The notes under the pieces were generated by a model. The model did not search any database, was not told where the DNA came from, and worked only from the letters and a program-made list of their open reading frames with translations. A stretch of 64,000 nucleotides of DNA from Cupriavidus malaysiensis (lineage in GTDB: Bacteria; Pseudomonadota; Gammaproteobacteria; Burkholderiales; Burkholderiaceae): positions 1,860,001 through 1,924,000 of the forward strand of contig NZ_CP017754.1 in NCBI RefSeq assembly GCF_001854325.1. The letters run 5' to 3'. Below are positions 9,683 through 19,913 of the stretch, in pieces; the stretch's first letter is position 1, and each line of letters starts with the position of its first letter. A program made the translations under genes and the position numbers.

Positions 9683-10765
9683 TCAGTCGCCGTCTTCGCC
9701 CGTGCCGCCGGGCGCATCCTTGACGCTCACGCTGAACAACTCCGGTGAGGCCGGCGTGATGCGCAACTCCGCCCATTGTCCGGAGGCGCCCGTCGGCAGC
9801 GTGATCCGCTTGAAGTTGCGCAGGGTCTTGCCGTTGGCATCGCGCAAGGGCGTGTCGATGCCGAAGCCCTTCAGGCTGGCATGGATCAGCAGCACCTGGC
9901 CGCGGAAGCGCGCCGTCAGCTCGCGCAGCTGCCGCTTGAACTCGAGGAAGCCATCGCGCTTGCGGCGGCTGACGAAAGCATCGAGCAGGGTAGGCCTGCC
10001 GCGGTGCTCCCAGCCGTTGCCGAATTGCGGGTCGCCGTGCACGACCAGCACGAGGCCGGCCAGGTTCTGCTGCTGCGCCAGGAAGAAGGCGCGCGCCAGC
10101 CACTGGTGGTTGGCTTCGCGCCGGTCCTCGAATTCACCGTTGCGCCCGCCCTCGGCCAGGTAGTGGTTGTTGTCGCCGGGCAGGTTCATTCCCACCATCA
10201 TGACCGGACCGGCGCGCCAGCGCACGTTCTCGCGGAAGCTGCGGAAGGTGGCCTGGTCGGATTGCCGCATCAGCGGGATGGTGCGCTGGCCGAGCGAGGC
10301 ATCGCTGGCGTAGAACAGTTCGCGCAGGCGGTTCAGCCGTTCGAGCGGGTCGAAGCTGCCGCTCGCCGCACGCTGGCACTCGGCCCATTCGGCCTCGCCT
10401 GGCACATAGACGAGTGGTAACGGTGAAGCGTCGAGCAACCGTTCGCGCGCATCGAGCACGTGGTCGCCGCAGCTTTCGGTGTCACCCTTGATGCCGCCGG
10501 CGTGGACCACGAAGTCCAGCCGCTGCTCGCCCAGGCTGGCCAGCAGCCGGCCGACCGCGGCTTCCGCCGCCGGCCACTGCGGCTGGTCCGCCAGCAGCGC
10601 CACGCGCACGATCGGGCCGGTCGGGGCCGTCGGGGCCCCGTGGCCGGCCGCTGGGGCCAGGGCGGCCGCCAGCGCCAGCGCGCCGAGCAGGTACGCCCGG
10701 GCGCGTGCCACGCCGCGACGGTGGCGAGCAGCCAGGCCCGGCCGTGGCCTGGCGATCGGCGTCAT
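9683..10765 (-). CDS. exported calcineurin-like metallophosphoesterase, divergent
   Basis: The 360-residue protein starts with a twin-charged N region and a hydrophobic signal segment ending near the AGHGAP site, so it is probably periplasmic. Calcineurin-type landmarks are recognisable but altered: HAGGIKGD in place of GDxxD, VPGEAEW in place of GNH(D/E), VVHGDP and IHASLKGFG as later metal histidines. The usual DxH near the N terminus is replaced by ADQPQ. Activity is therefore uncertain. Its ATG overlaps the mutS stop (ATGA), implying translational coupling to mutS. Confidence 0.75.
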   Translation of the reverse strand: MTPIARPRPGLAARHRRGVARARAYLLGALALAAALAPAAGHGAPTAPTGPIVRVALLADQPQWPAAEAAVGRLLASLGEQRLDFVVHAGGIKGDTESCGDHVLDARERLLDASPLPLVYVPGEAEWAECQRAASGSFDPLERLNRLRELFYASDASLGQRTIPLMRQSDQATFRSFRENVRWRAGPVMMVGMNLPGDNNHYLAEGGRNGEFEDRREANHQWLARAFFLAQQQNLAGLVLVVHGDPQFGNGWEHRGRPTLLDAFVSRRKRDGFLEFKRQLRELTARFRGQVLLIHASLKGFGIDTPLRDANGKTLRNFKRITLPTGASGQWAELRITPASPELFSVSVKDAPGGTGEDGD

Positions 10766-13440
10766 GCGCCAGCGGCCATCTCGACGGCCAGCGCCTTGAG
10801 CCGATAGAGGGCTTCCAGTGCATCGCGCGGCGTCATGCTGTCCGGGTCGACGCCCGCCATGGCATCCAGCAAGGCCTGCGCCATCGGCGAGCCGCCGGGT
10901 GCCGGCGAGACATCGGTCTCGGCATCCTGCTCGTCCTCCGGGGCCGGCGGTGCGGCGAAGAGGTCGAGCTGGGGCGTCGGCGTGGCATCGGCGGATTGCT
11001 GTTCGAGCCAGGCCAGGTGCTTGCGCGCGGCGCGGATCACCGCTTGCGGCACGCCGGCGAGCTGGGCCACCTGCAGGCCGTAGCTCTGGCTGGCCGGCCC
11101 GTCCTGCACAGCGTGCAGGAACACGATGCCGTCGCCGTGCTCCACCGCCGACAGGTGGACGTTGGCGGCCTGCGGAAACTCCTGCGGCAGCTGGGTCAGT
11201 TCGAAGTAATGGGTGGCGAACAGCGTGTGGCTGCGGTTGTGCGCCAGCAGGTGGCGCGCGATCGCCCAGGCCAATGCAAGGCCGTCGAAGGTCGAGGTGC
11301 CACGGCCGATCTCGTCCATCAGCACCAGGCTGGAAGGCGTGGCGTGGTGCAGGATGCCCGCCGCCTCGGTCATCTCCACCATGAAGGTGGAGCGCCCGCC
11401 GGCGAGATCGTCGGCGGCGCCGATGCGGGTGAAGATGCGGTCGATCGGTCCGATCACCGCACGGCGCGCCGGCACGTAGGCGCCGACGCAGGCCAGCAGC
11501 GTGATCAGCGCGGTCTGCCGCATGAAGGTCGACTTACCGCCCATGTTCGGGCCGGTGATCAGCAACAGCTTGCGCGCCTCGTTGAGCTGGCTGTCGTTGG
11601 CGATGAAGGGCACCGACTCGGCGGCGAGCTGGCCCTCGACCACGGGATGGCGGCCCTGCACGATATCGATAACGTTCTCGCCGACGCGCTCCGGGCAGGT
11701 CCAGTCCAGCGTCTGCGCGCGCTCGGCCAGCGCCGCCAGCACGTCCAGCCGAGCCAGCGCACCGGCGACGCGCTTGAGTTCGCCGATGTGCGGCAGCAGG
11801 TTCTGCAGCAGGCCGTCGTAGAGCAGCTTCTCGCGCGCCAGCGCGCGGTCCTGCGCCGACAAGGCCTTGTCCTCGAAGGCCTTCAGCTCCGGCGTGATGT
11901 AGCGCTCGGCGTTCTTCAGCGTCTGGCGGCGGCGGTAGTCATCGGGCACCTTGTCCGCCTGCCCGTTGGTCACCTCGATATAGAAGCCGTGCACGCGGTT
12001 GTACTCGACGCGCAGGTTGGCGATGCCGGTGCGGCTGCGCTCGCGCGTCTCCAGGTCGATGAGAAACTGGCCGCAGTTTTCCGAGATGTCGCGCAGTTCG
12101 TCGAGCGCGGCGTCGTAGCCGCGCGCGATCACGCCGCCGTCGCGGACCGCGGCGGCCGGCTCCTCGGCCACCGCCGCGTGCAGCAGGTCCAGGCAAGCCT
12201 GCGGCACCTCCAGTTCGCCCACTGTCAGCGCCAGCAGCGGCGCGCCGTCGTCGGCCGCCACGCAGGCCGCCACCTCGGGCAGCGCGCGCAGCGTGTCGCG
12301 CAGCGAAGACAGGTCGCGCGGGCGGGCGCTCAGCAGGGCCAGCCGCGCAGTGATGCGCTCTACGTCGGCCAGCCGGCGCAGCGCCGTGCGCAGGGTGTCG
12401 GTGCCTTGCTCGATCAGCGTGCCGATGGCCTGCTGGCGCGCGCGTGGCTGCGCGGCGTCGCGCAGCGGATGGTGCAGCCAGTGGCGCAGCAGCCGGCTGC
12501 CCATGGTGGTGGCACAGGTGTCCAGCAGCGAGAACAGGGTCGGCGACTCGCCGCCGCGCAGTGTCTCGGTCAGTTCGAGATTGCGCCGCGTGGCGGTATC
12601 CAGGCCGACGAACTCGGACTCGCGCTCGACCTGCAGGCTCTGCACGTGGCGCAGCGACTGCCCCTGCGTGTTGGCCGCATAGTTCAGCAAGGCGCCGGCG
12701 GCGCCGATGGCCGCGCCCAGGCCTGCGCAGCCGAAGGGGTCCAGGCTGGCCACGCCAAGCTGCTCGCGCAGGCGCCGTGTGCCGGCCTCCTGGTCGAAAT
12801 GCCACTCCGGCAGCCGCGTACGCGCGCAGCCGAGCGCGGGCAGCTCGATGCCATCGGCATACAGCACCTCGGCCGGGCGGATCCGCTCCAGCTCGCGAGC
12901 CAGCTGCGCGACCTCGCACTCCATCAGGCGCAGCTCGCCGCTGGCCAGGTTCAGCCAGGCCAGCCCGATCTTGCTGACGCCGCGGCGCGTGGTCTGCTGG
13001 TGCACAGCCAGCAGGAAGGTATCGGACTTGTCCGGCAGCAGCGCCGCATCGGTCAGCGTGCCGGGGGTGACGATGCGCACCACCTTGCGCTCGACCGGCC
13101 CCTTGCTCGTTGCCGGATCGCCGATCTGCTCGCAGATCGCCACCGACTCGCCCAGTTTGACCAGGCGGGCCAGGTACTGGTCGACCGAGTGGAAGGGGAT
13201 GCCGGCCATGCGGATCGGCACGCCGTTCGAGGCGCCGCGCGCGGTCAGCGTGATGTCGAGCAGGCGCGCGGCCTTCTCGGCATCGTCATGGAAGAGCTCG
13301 TAGAAGTCTCCCATGCGATAGAAGAGCAGGGTATCGGGGTGGTCGGCCTTGATGCGGAGATACTGCTGCATGTAGGGCGTATGGGCTTTTACCCCGTCCG
13401 TTCCATCGGGCTTTTCACGGTCTGTTTCCTTCAACGCCAT
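10762..13440 (-). CDS. mutS: DNA mismatch repair protein MutS
   Basis: The mismatch-recognition ATPase of methyl-directed repair, 892 residues. The N-terminal mismatch-binding motif is visible ([11 protein letters not shown], Phe-x-Glu type), followed by connector, lever and clamp, then the ATPase with Walker A ([10 protein letters not shown]), the [12 protein letters not shown]alker B/signature segment and [10 protein letters not shown]-terminal [18 protein letters not shown] helix is the tetramerisation region. The start is the ATG giving MALKETD; the longer reading frame upstream runs into the integrated element's noncoding DNA. mutS is the last host gene before the element. Confidence 0.98.
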   Translation of the reverse strand: MALKETDREKPDGTDGVKAHTPYMQQYLRIKADHPDTLLFYRMGDFYELFHDDAEKAARLLDITLTARGASNGVPIRMAGIPFHSVDQYLARLVKLGESVAICEQIGDPATSKGPVERKVVRIVTPGTLTDAALLPDKSDTFLLAVHQQTTRRGVSKIGLAWLNLASGELRLMECEVAQLARELERIRPAEVLYADGIELPALGCARTRLPEWHFDQEAGTRRLREQLGVASLDPFGCAGLGAAIGAAGALLNYAANTQGQSLRHVQSLQVERESEFVGLDTATRRNLELTETLRGGESPTLFSLLDTCATTMGSRLLRHWLHHPLRDAAQPRARQQAIGTLIEQGTDTLRTALRRLADVERITARLALLSARPRDLSSLRDTLRALPEVAACVAADDGAPLLALTVGELEVPQACLDLLHAAVAEEPAAAVRDGGVIARGYDAALDELRDISENCGQFLIDLETRERSRTGIANLRVEYNRVHGFYIEVTNGQADKVPDDYRRRQTLKNAERYITPELKAFEDKALSAQDRALAREKLLYDGLLQNLLPHIGELKRVAGALARLDVLAALAERAQTLDWTCPERVGENVIDIVQGRHPVVEGQLAAESVPFIANDSQLNEARKLLLITGPNMGGKSTFMRQTALITLLACVGAYVPARRAVIGPIDRIFTRIGAADDLAGGRSTFMVEMTEAAGILHHATPSSLVLMDEIGRGTSTFDGLALAWAIARHLLAHNRSHTLFATHYFELTQLPQEFPQAANVHLSAVEHGDGIVFLHAVQDGPASQSYGLQVAQLAGVPQAVIRAARKHLAWLEQQSADATPTPQLDLFAAPPAPEDEQDAETDVSPAPGGSPMAQALLDAMAGVDPDSMTPRDALEALYRLKALAVEMAAGA

Positions 13441-13596
13441 ACTGGGCGGGCCTCTCCAAGGGTTTGATGCTGGTGCGTAGCGTGGCATTTGCCGCCAATA
13501 GCCCGCACCAAAAAGTATGCCGGGCGTATGCCAGTGTAATAGAATCGGCTTGCGAGGTCGTTTCTGGGCATACAGGCTTATCCGGGCATACAAATC
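13441..13596. other. host-element junction region with candidate integrase arm sites
   Basis: Two direct GTATGCC copies (13515-13521, 13526-13532, 11 bp apart) face two direct GGCATAC copies (13567-13573, 13585-13591, 18 bp apart) in inverted orientation around a 34-bp centre. This is the geometry of arm-type sites around a recombination core, and the integrase gene starts 5 bases further. The centre also contains TAGAAT, a possible rightward host -10 box. The attL core was not pinned down because attR is outside the window. The repeats could instead be integrase autoregulatory operators. Confidence 0.45.
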
Positions 13597-15285
13597 ATGA
13601 AAATCGAGATCACAGCTACCATCGCCAGCGCGTTGCACATCGACGTCCGACCCGAGGTCGGCGTGCCACCGGACAAGTGGCCGGCGAACCCGGATCGGCA
13701 ACCGTACGTGGTCACCGACGCCATTGGCCCTACGGGGTTCGGCATCAAGGTGACCGCGAGCAACGCGTCGTTCATCGTTCAGAAGCGGGTGCGCGCATCC
13801 GGACCGGGCGCGGTGATTCGCGCGACCCTGGGCCGCGTCACGGAGATGACCGTTCAGCAGGCGCGCAAGAAAGCGCACGAGGTGCTGGACGGCATCGTCG
13901 AAACGGGACGGGCACCGGGCCCGGACAAACGCAACCGCGACGAACGGGATCTGACGCTGGGCGAAGCGCTGGACGTTTACAGGCACGACCTCATGCACCG
14001 AAAGCGCCCGGCGAAAGCCAGTAGTTTAAGGTCTTACGACAAGGCCGTGCGCAAACTCGAGGTTTGGAAGAACAAACGGATCAACGACCTCCTGGACGAT
14101 GAGATCGTCGACGCTTTCGAGGCGATCAATGCGAAGGCTCCCACGACGGCGGAGCAAACCTTCCGGTGGGCGTCCACCGCGGTGAACCATGCGGTGGAGA
14201 AGGAGGCGCGCATGGCCCAACGTCGGGCCGAGCGCCCGGTGCTGACCTACAACCCGTTCAACATCCTCAAAAACCGGTACCGCACACGCCAGGAGCTGGA
14301 GAACCACTACAAACTGACGGGTCGGCGCCAGCCGCTCACCCTTGAGAGGAGCATGGGTCCGTGGCTGCGAGCGATCTACCACCGGCGCAAGGAAAACCGC
14401 ACCGGTTGCGATTACCTGTTGTTGGCGACCCTCTGGGGGTGCAGGTCGCAGGAATGCTCCGACCTCATGTGGCTGGACCAGATCACGCCAGAGGAGGCCG
14501 CGCGGGTGTCGTTCGTCGATCTGGAGAACGGCTACGTGACCATGCGGGACACTAAGAACCGCTTGGATTTTGTCCTGTGTATTTGCCGGGGAGCGCGCAA
14601 GATCCTCGAGGAGCGTCTGGTGATCCGGGACCAGGAAGCGGCAGCGGACCCGGATCCGTTCCGTCGGGCGTCCCGCAAGCGTTGGGTTTTCCCACCCCGG
14701 TCGGAGTCGCGGTTGCGCAAGACCCCCCACTACAAGGACAGCAAGTCCCTGCGGACCTACCTATGCCGGGACGCTGGGATCATCAAGTGGACGATCAAGA
14801 CAGACCCGGACGGCACCCGTTTTCAGGTTCCGGTGTCGGCGCTGGGTATGCACGACTTGAGGCGTACGTTCGGTGGTGTTACCGACACCCTTCATTTCAG
14901 CGAGGAGACGACCAAAAAGCTGCTGAATCACTTCGTCAACGCCCGGTCCCAGACTGACCAGCGGATCGCCAAGGAGGATTCCGTCACGCCCAACGTCGCG
15001 CGCACGCTGCAAAACAAGGCGGAGTTGTCGAACGTCACGACCCGGTACACCATCCCGGATGCTGAGCGTCTGCGTGAGGCAATGCAGACGGTGGAGTTGA
15101 CCATCCTATCGACCTACCCACCGTTCTTCAACATGCTGATCGCCACGTCGCCGGACATCACGCCGATGACCTTGTGGGAGCCCGAGCCGCTAAAATGGCC
15201 GAGCCCACGGCCCGGCATTGAGGTGCGAGGGCTGGACAAGGTGCCGCTGGACGACGAGGACGACGACGAGGAAGAAGCAGCATGA
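13597..15285 (+). CDS. tyrosine recombinase (integrase) of the element
   Basis: The 562-residue protein has the catalytic residues of the lambda-integrase family in order: Arg283 in WGCRSQE, HDLRRTF with His419 and Arg422, His445 in LLNHF and the nucleophile Tyr484 in [12 protein letters not shown]. The N-terminal ~120 residues form an arm-binding-like region and residues 125-200 a core-binding helix bundle. The C terminus is an unusual acidic tail ([11 protein letters not shown]). There is no strong Shine-Dalgarno, so the start is provisional. Overlap by ATGA with the next gene implies coupling. Presumed to insert the element upstream of mutS. Confidence 0.9.
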   Translation: MKIEITATIASALHIDVRPEVGVPPDKWPANPDRQPYVVTDAIGPTGFGIKVTASNASFIVQKRVRASGPGAVIRATLGRVTEMTVQQARKKAHEVLDGIVETGRAPGPDKRNRDERDLTLGEALDVYRHDLMHRKRPAKASSLRSYDKAVRKLEVWKNKRINDLLDDEIVDAFEAINAKAPTTAEQTFRWASTAVNHAVEKEARMAQRRAERPVLTYNPFNILKNRYRTRQELENHYKLTGRRQPLTLERSMGPWLRAIYHRRKENRTGCDYLLLATLWGCRSQECSDLMWLDQITPEEAARVSFVDLENGYVTMRDTKNRLDFVLCICRGARKILEERLVIRDQEAAADPDPFRRASRKRWVFPPRSESRLRKTPHYKDSKSLRTYLCRDAGIIKWTIKTDPDGTRFQVPVSALGMHDLRRTFGGVTDTLHFSEETTKKLLNHFVNARSQTDQRIAKEDSVTPNVARTLQNKAELSNVTTRYTIPDAERLREAMQTVELTILSTYPPFFNMLIATSPDITPMTLWEPEPLKWPSPRPGIEVRGLDKVPLDDEDDDEEEAA

Positions 15286-15944
15286 TCAGCATCGAAATGC
15301 TGGACGACGAGGTGGCGGTCCGGCGGATGAACGTCGCGGCGTCGCTGCACGACGAACAGAGCGTGAGCGAGCCGGTGGCCGCCCTGTTCCTGGGGCGCTC
15401 CGCGCGCACCCTGGAACGCATGCGCAGCGAGGGGCGGGGGCCTGTCTACACCCAGGCGAAGCAGGAGGACGGTCCTAAGCACACCGGCCGCAAGCCGTCG
15501 GTCACGTACCTCATGCGGGATCTGCGGGCTTGGCGCGAGAACCACAAGGTCAACAACCCGCGCGAGGCGACAGTTCGCGACCGCCGGGCCCTGCGCTTCG
15601 AGACCATGGCGGATCTGCTCGACGACCAACCGTGGTTCGCCAAGGTCGGCACCGACCAGTTGGTGGGGCACGCGTTGACCGGGCCGGAGGAACTTCTGGG
15701 CGAACGGCTCGACGACAAGTCGTTGGAGGTGGTTTGGCTCCCGATGCCGGAAGCCATGGCACGACCTTGGCCGAACCTGCGGGAGCGCACGCCGTTCCAC
15801 GACGCGTACACCGAGGTGCTCGGCGAGGCCATGCGCCTCAGCCAGGTTCGGCAGGACGATGCGGTCCTGCGGGCGGAGTTCGACGCGCTGGACGACGAGC
15901 GGGGCGAACCCCTGCCACCGGGACCGGGGCGCAAAACCTTCTGA
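15282..15944 (+). CDS. HTH DNA-binding protein, candidate excision factor
   Basis: This 220-residue protein overlaps the integrase stop by four bases. Residues ~27-90 resemble an AlpA/Xis-type winged helix: a SVSEPVAALFLGRSARTLERM helix-turn-helix followed by a GRGPVY wing and a Tyr-Leu-x-x-Asp-Leu-x-x-Trp segment like the end of MerR/Xis domains. The remaining ~130 residues are unrecognised and rich in charged residues. Recombination directionality factors are often small DNA-bending proteins encoded beside int, so that role is inferred; a regulator of int is the alternative. Confidence 0.6.
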   Translation: MISIEMLDDEVAVRRMNVAASLHDEQSVSEPVAALFLGRSARTLERMRSEGRGPVYTQAKQEDGPKHTGRKPSVTYLMRDLRAWRENHKVNNPREATVRDRRALRFETMADLLDDQPWFAKVGTDQLVGHALTGPEELLGERLDDKSLEVVWLPMPEAMARPWPNLRERTPFHDAYTEVLGEAMRLSQVRQDDAVLRAEFDALDDERGEPLPPGPGRKTF

Positions 15945-15981
15945 ACCCCGAACCCCAAAACCCCTGGATGCTTCAACGACA

Positions 15982-16006
15982 AACGACCCGAACTCGGGGC
16001 GTTTTC
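15982..16006 (+). terminator. terminator after int operon
   Basis: A 10-bp stem with one mismatch (15982-15991 with 15994-16003) and a two-base loop, then TTTC. Confidence 0.7.
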
Positions 16007-16034
16007 ACATCCGGCGCGGGCCCGTGGGCACGGC

Positions 16035-16712
16035 TCAGGGGGCGATGAAGACCTCCTGCTTCCAGCGCAGCAGGTTGGCGATCGGCGCGGTGCCCGCCAC
16101 GTACGGCACCTTCGTGACCGGGAACGCGGCCTTGCGATACGCCCACACGTTCGCGAAGGGACCCGTCGGGCCCTCGCCGCGCACGATGGTCACGGCGTAG
16201 GTCGTCTTGTCGAAGGTCGCCTGATTCGCGCTCGCTTCGCTGGGAGAACCCAGGAAGAACAGCAGGTCCTTCGCGGTGGCGGACACCGCTTCGTCCGTGG
16301 CGCCCAGGGGCTGACCGATCCCCACGATCGTGTTGCCCAGACCGGTCACCGCCAGGGCGCTGGTTTCGTACGCGCCGTCGTTGGCGTCCGGGTGCAGCCC
16401 GGCGATCACGTGGAGGTTCGACGCGCCCGGCACGGGGATGGAGCAGGGGAGCTGCTCGGGCGTGGTGCTCTTCGAGCAGCGGGCCGGCAGCGCTTCACCG
16501 AGCACCAGACCGTGCACGAAGCCGGTGGTGAGGAAGCTATAACCATCGGTGGGGAGGAAACTGTAGCCCTCGACCGAGGCCTGACCGTCGGCGGTCAGTT
16601 GCTGCGGCGTCTTCAGATCGTTCAGCAGGGTGTACGGCTGGGGTGCAGCGATCGCGGCCCCGTTGACCAGCGAAGCGGCGAGCAGTGCGGCGGTGATGGT
16701 CGTTTTGAGCAT
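16035..16712 (-). CDS. secreted protein of unknown function
   Basis: The 225-residue protein has a clear signal peptide (MLKTTITAALLAASLVNG then AIAA) and no membrane segment afterwards, so it is exported to the periplasm or beyond. A near-duplicated GYSFLPTDGYSFLTTG stretch lies near residues 49-64; two cysteines (CSKST, PCSIP) may pair. No family was recognised. GGAGGAGACC precedes the ATG, the leader motif common in this element, and it has its own palindrome-bearing promoter. Confidence 0.75.
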   Translation of the reverse strand: MLKTTITAALLAASLVNGAAIAAPQPYTLLNDLKTPQQLTADGQASVEGYSFLPTDGYSFLTTGFVHGLVLGEALPARCSKSTTPEQLPCSIPVPGASNLHVIAGLHPDANDGAYETSALAVTGLGNTIVGIGQPLGATDEAVSATAKDLLFFLGSPSEASANQATFDKTTYAVTIVRGEGPTGPFANVWAYRKAAFPVTKVPYVAGTAPIANLLRWKQEVFIAP

Positions 16713-16767
16713 GAAAGGGTCTCCTCCCGAGTGATGCCCGCGCGACGGGGCGGGCGTCCGTGATCCA

Positions 16768-16812
16768 CATCTAGCAGCATTGCCAGGGCTGTCAACCCGT
16801 GCCCTGGCATGG
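16768..16812 (-). promoter_or_regulatory. element promoter with palindromic operator at about -44
   Basis: TTGACA (16790-16795), 16 bp, TAGATG (16768-16773) on the minus strand drive the 16712 gene. The palindrome CCGTGCCCTGGCATGG (16797-16812, one base off perfect) ends one base before the -35 box. Confidence 0.75.
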
Positions 16813-16814
16813 AC

Positions 16815-16838
16815 AAACGCCCACCGAGGTGGGCGTTG
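16815..16838 (-). terminator. hairpin after the autotransporter gene
   Basis: A 9-bp stem with a 2-base loop (16818-16837) followed on the minus strand by TTTG. It ends the autotransporter transcript. Confidence 0.55.
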
Positions 16839-16859
16839 TGCTCGACGTCGGGCCGTGGG

Positions 16860-19049
16860 TCAGAACCCGATGTTGACCCCACCGCCGACCGCGACGCCGG
16901 CCGCACCGGTGGCGCCCCCGACGTTGAGGTTGACCACGGCGTTCGGGCCGAACCGGTGGAACACCTTCACCGAGTAGCCGAACTGACCACGGAAGTTCGC
17001 CACCCCGATGGCCGCCTGGGTGTCGTGGGCGCTGTCCGGGTTGTACATCGCGGACGCAGCCGCAGCGGACATGGCCCCCACACCGTCGATGCGGTTGCTC
17101 AGGTCGTTCATCCCCCGGTTCACCGCGTCGAACCGCTGGTCCACGCTGTTCGAGAGGGCGCCGACCTGCTGATCGGTGTAGCTCTTCGACTGGGACAGCG
17201 TCTGGGCGGCCTGCTGGTCGGTGTAGGTCTTCGACTGCGACAGGGTCTGGGCGGTCTGCTGGTCCGTGTAGGTGTTCGCGGACTGCAGGACCGTCGTCGC
17301 ATCACCCGAACCGGAACCGGTGGTCGGGATCTTGGCGATCGCCTGATCGGTGTACCCGTTGGCCGACGTCACCGCAGCAGCGGACTGCTGGTCGGTGTAG
17401 GTGTTCGCCGAGGACACGGCTGCAGCGACCTGCTGCTGCACGTAGGCGGCGGACACCCCCGAGGACGTCCCTTCGGCAGCTTCCAGAGCGGTGACCCGGG
17501 TGCCCAGCGAGGACACGGCCTGGTTGGTCGCAAAGAGCTGCGAACCGTTGACCGCGTTCGTGCTGGTGGCGGTGAGCGCACCGGGTGCCACGTTGGTGAA
17601 GATCACCGGCGTGGTGGCCCCGACGCCGCCCAGCGTCACGCTGGTCTTCGCGGAGCTGTCGTACGACACCGCGTTGGAGGTGGCGCTGGTCACGTTGGCG
17701 AGCGCGGCGGTGAGCTGACCCACGTTCACCGCGTCGGTGCTGCCCGTGCCGGCGGCCACACCAGTCAGGGTGCGCGCACCGCTGGTCCCGCTGATGTCCA
17801 CCGTGGTACCGCCGGTCGACGCGCCCACCGTGATCGTCCCGTTGCCCGGGGCACCACCGGTCTGCTGCACGAGGCCCACCGTACCGTTGCTCAGGTTGGT
17901 GTTGATCGAGGTGATCGCCGAAGTGTTCGACGCGATGGCCGAGGTGTTGGTGCTCACCTGGCTGGACAGCGTCGACACGTTCTGGTTGGTCGCGTTGAGC
18001 TGCGAACCGTTCACCGCGTCGGTGCTGGTCGAGGACACGCTACCGGCGGCCACCCCCGTGAGGGTGCGCGCACCGCTGGTACCGGTCAGGTCCACGGTCG
18101 TGCCACCGGTGGAAGCGCCCACCGTGATCGTCCCGTTCGTACCGCCCGGCTGGGCCACCAGGCTGGAGGCGCTGGTCAGGGCTTCGATCGCCTGGGTGGC
18201 GGCGTAGAGCTGCGACCCGTTCACCGCGTCGGTGCTGTTGGCGTTCACCTGGCCGGCGGCCACGTTGGTGATCGTGCGCTCACCGCCCACGGTCCCCACG
18301 CTGATGGTGCCGGTCGGCGTGGCGCCTGCGAAGGTGTACCCGGTTCCCCGGATCGTCATCCCGGAGGTGCCGGTCACGGAGTAGGTCGTCGAGCCGTTGC
18401 CCAGGGCCACGCTGTAATCCTGCGAGGCGTTCGCCTGGTAGCCCAAGGACACGCTGTACGCGCCGGTCGCGCGGGAGTTCGCTCCGGCGGCGATCCCGTA
18501 GAGACCGTACACCATGGCCGACGTACCGACGGAGATACCGCCCACCGCGAAGACACCGGACGACTGACCCACGGCGATGCCGTTGGTGGACCCAGCGGCG
18601 ACGTTGGCGCCGTCGCCGAACGAGATGGAGTAGTCCGCAGCTCCGACAGCGTTGGTCCCGACCGAGACCGAGTTGGAGCCCGAGGCGCTGGCACCGCTTC
18701 CGCCGGCGAACCCGTTCACACCGCTGGCCGCGGCGCCGTCACCGAGCGCGGTGGCACCGGTGGCTGAGGCATTCGACTGGTAGCCGACGGCGGTGCTGTC
18801 CTGGGCGGTGGCTTGCGAGCTGGTGCCCACGGAGGTGCTGAAGATGCCGGTGGCCGTGCTGTTGGCCCCCGCGGCGACGCTGGAGTTCGCGGCGGTCGAG
18901 CTGTTGCCCAACGCCACCGACGACGAGTCGGCGCTGGCTCCCGTGCCTTGCGCTACCTGGGCTTGGGCCGAGATCGACGCGAAAAGCGTCAGCGCGGCCA
19001 GCGCCAGAGACGTGCGGCGCAGGGTGGAAGGGGAAAATGCAAACATCAT
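16860..19049 (-). CDS. trimeric autotransporter adhesin (YadA/Hia type)
   Basis: A 729-residue surface adhesin. After a signal peptide ending AQAQ come head repeats of the YadA type (short units such as SVALGNSSTA, TAVGYQSNASATGATALG; residues ~40-230), connector/neck motifs (TDAVNGSQL three times plus TNAVNGSQL), a coiled-coil stalk with TYTDQQ repeats and a C-terminal YadA anchor domain (residues ~655-729) ending in a terminal Phe. The parts needed for trimeric export through the outer membrane are present. It is carried on the mobile element, so it may act in recipient contact or host attachment; that is inference. Confidence 0.92.
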   Translation of the reverse strand: MMFAFSPSTLRRTSLALAALTLFASISAQAQVAQGTGASADSSSVALGNSSTAANSSVAAGANSTATGIFSTSVGTSSQATAQDSTAVGYQSNASATGATALGDGAAASGVNGFAGGSGASASGSNSVSVGTNAVGAADYSISFGDGANVAAGSTNGIAVGQSSGVFAVGGISVGTSAMVYGLYGIAAGANSRATGAYSVSLGYQANASQDYSVALGNGSTTYSVTGTSGMTIRGTGYTFAGATPTGTISVGTVGGERTITNVAAGQVNANSTDAVNGSQLYAATQAIEALTSASSLVAQPGGTNGTITVGASTGGTTVDLTGTSGARTLTGVAAGSVSSTSTDAVNGSQLNATNQNVSTLSSQVSTNTSAIASNTSAITSINTNLSNGTVGLVQQTGGAPGNGTITVGASTGGTTVDISGTSGARTLTGVAAGTGSTDAVNVGQLTAALANVTSATSNAVSYDSSAKTSVTLGGVGATTPVIFTNVAPGALTATSTNAVNGSQLFATNQAVSSLGTRVTALEAAEGTSSGVSAAYVQQQVAAAVSSANTYTDQQSAAAVTSANGYTDQAIAKIPTTGSGSGDATTVLQSANTYTDQQTAQTLSQSKTYTDQQAAQTLSQSKSYTDQQVGALSNSVDQRFDAVNRGMNDLSNRIDGVGAMSAAAASAMYNPDSAHDTQAAIGVANFRGQFGYSVKVFHRFGPNAVVNLNVGGATGAAGVAVGGGVNIGF

Positions 19050-19120
19050 GTGTAGGTCTCCTCAAGGTTGGTGGTTGGAACGACGGACAGCGGGTGAAAC
19101 GAGATGCAGCGATCGGGTGG

Positions 19121-19861
19121 CTAGAACCAGGACGACGGGATGGCGATGCGGCCTTGGACGCCCACGAAGCCGTAGATGCCGGCACGCTTGACGTTCGGCA
19201 CGGCGATGAGGTTCACGCCCCACTTGTGGTCGTGCTCGTAGGAGAGCAGGAGGCCGGCGGCGGGCATGAAGCCTCGAGGCTTCTGCGTGTTCTCGGTGCG
19301 ATACCGGGTGGATTGGAATCCGCGAACGGGGTCGGTGATCGTGTAAGGCACTTGGACGGTCGTGTCTTCGAGGTAGCCGCTCACCACACCGGCGACCGGG
19401 CCCAGGTTCACGCGATCCTTCGACGTGATGTCGAACTGAAAGGGCGTGTAGCCAGCGAGGAAGAACGTGCTGTTGCGCCAGATCGAGTTGTGGTACTGGC
19501 CGACCATGATCCGGAACACGTCGTTTCCGGCCTCCAGACCCAATCCGAGGTTGTTTTCATTGAAGTGGTAATCCTTCACGGCCTGACGGTCGAAGTGGTA
19601 CGCGTGCAGGTTCGCGTCGACGTACACGTGCCACTCCTTCGAACCGGTTGCGTTGAACGACACGCGCGGGTAGAGGGTCGGCGTCTGGGCCACGGGCTCC
19701 TGCACGTAGCTCACCACCGCGTCCTGCGGCTGACCGGCGCTGTCGGCGACGTTGCGTTCCGCATCGCTCTGGGCGAAGGCGGGCAGGGCTTCCAGCCCGG
19801 TGAGCATGGCCATGGCCAGCGCGTTGAGCTGCTTGAGGCGGTACTTGGTCTTACGCGTCAC
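19121..19861 (-). CDS. predicted outer-membrane beta-barrel protein
   Basis: The 246-residue protein starts at a GTG preceded by GGAGGAGAACT; the longer frame upstream would begin within ten bases of the promoter start point. A signal peptide ends at AFAQ. The rest alternates hydrophobic and polar residues with repeated Gly-aromatic strands (NLGLGLEAG, VGQYHNSIWRNSTFFLAGY, GVVSGYLED) and ends in a terminal Phe, typical of small outer-membrane barrels. It resembles proteins seen in phages and plasmids of unknown function. It probably shares a transcript with the autotransporter 71 bases downstream. Confidence 0.7.
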   Translation of the reverse strand: MTRKTKYRLKQLNALAMAMLTGLEALPAFAQSDAERNVADSAGQPQDAVVSYVQEPVAQTPTLYPRVSFNATGSKEWHVYVDANLHAYHFDRQAVKDYHFNENNLGLGLEAGNDVFRIMVGQYHNSIWRNSTFFLAGYTPFQFDITSKDRVNLGPVAGVVSGYLEDTTVQVPYTITDPVRGFQSTRYRTENTQKPRGFMPAAGLLLSYEHDHKWGVNLIAVPNVKRAGIYGFVGVQGRIAIPSSWF

Positions 19862-19913
19862 AGTTCTCCTCCCTCGACGATCCAGGGGCCTCTCCACGGG
19901 CCCGACCTCCTTG

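Noticed and set aside
10705..13467. 920-codon plus-strand open frame opposite mutS
   Set aside because: Antisense shadow of mutS caused by high GC; Arg/Ala/Gln-rich composition and no domain, while the minus frame is an unambiguous MutS.
13441..13596. A tRNA gene as integration target
   Set aside because: No tRNA-like cloverleaf or CCA end is visible near the junction.
17120..17420. Regular DNA repeats that might suggest a CRISPR array
   Set aside because: They encode TYTDQQ stalk repeats of the autotransporter in frame, with no spacer structure.
16809..18767. 652-codon plus-strand frame opposite the autotransporter
   Set aside because: Repetitive Gly/Arg/His text mirrors the repeats of the adhesin gene on the other strand.
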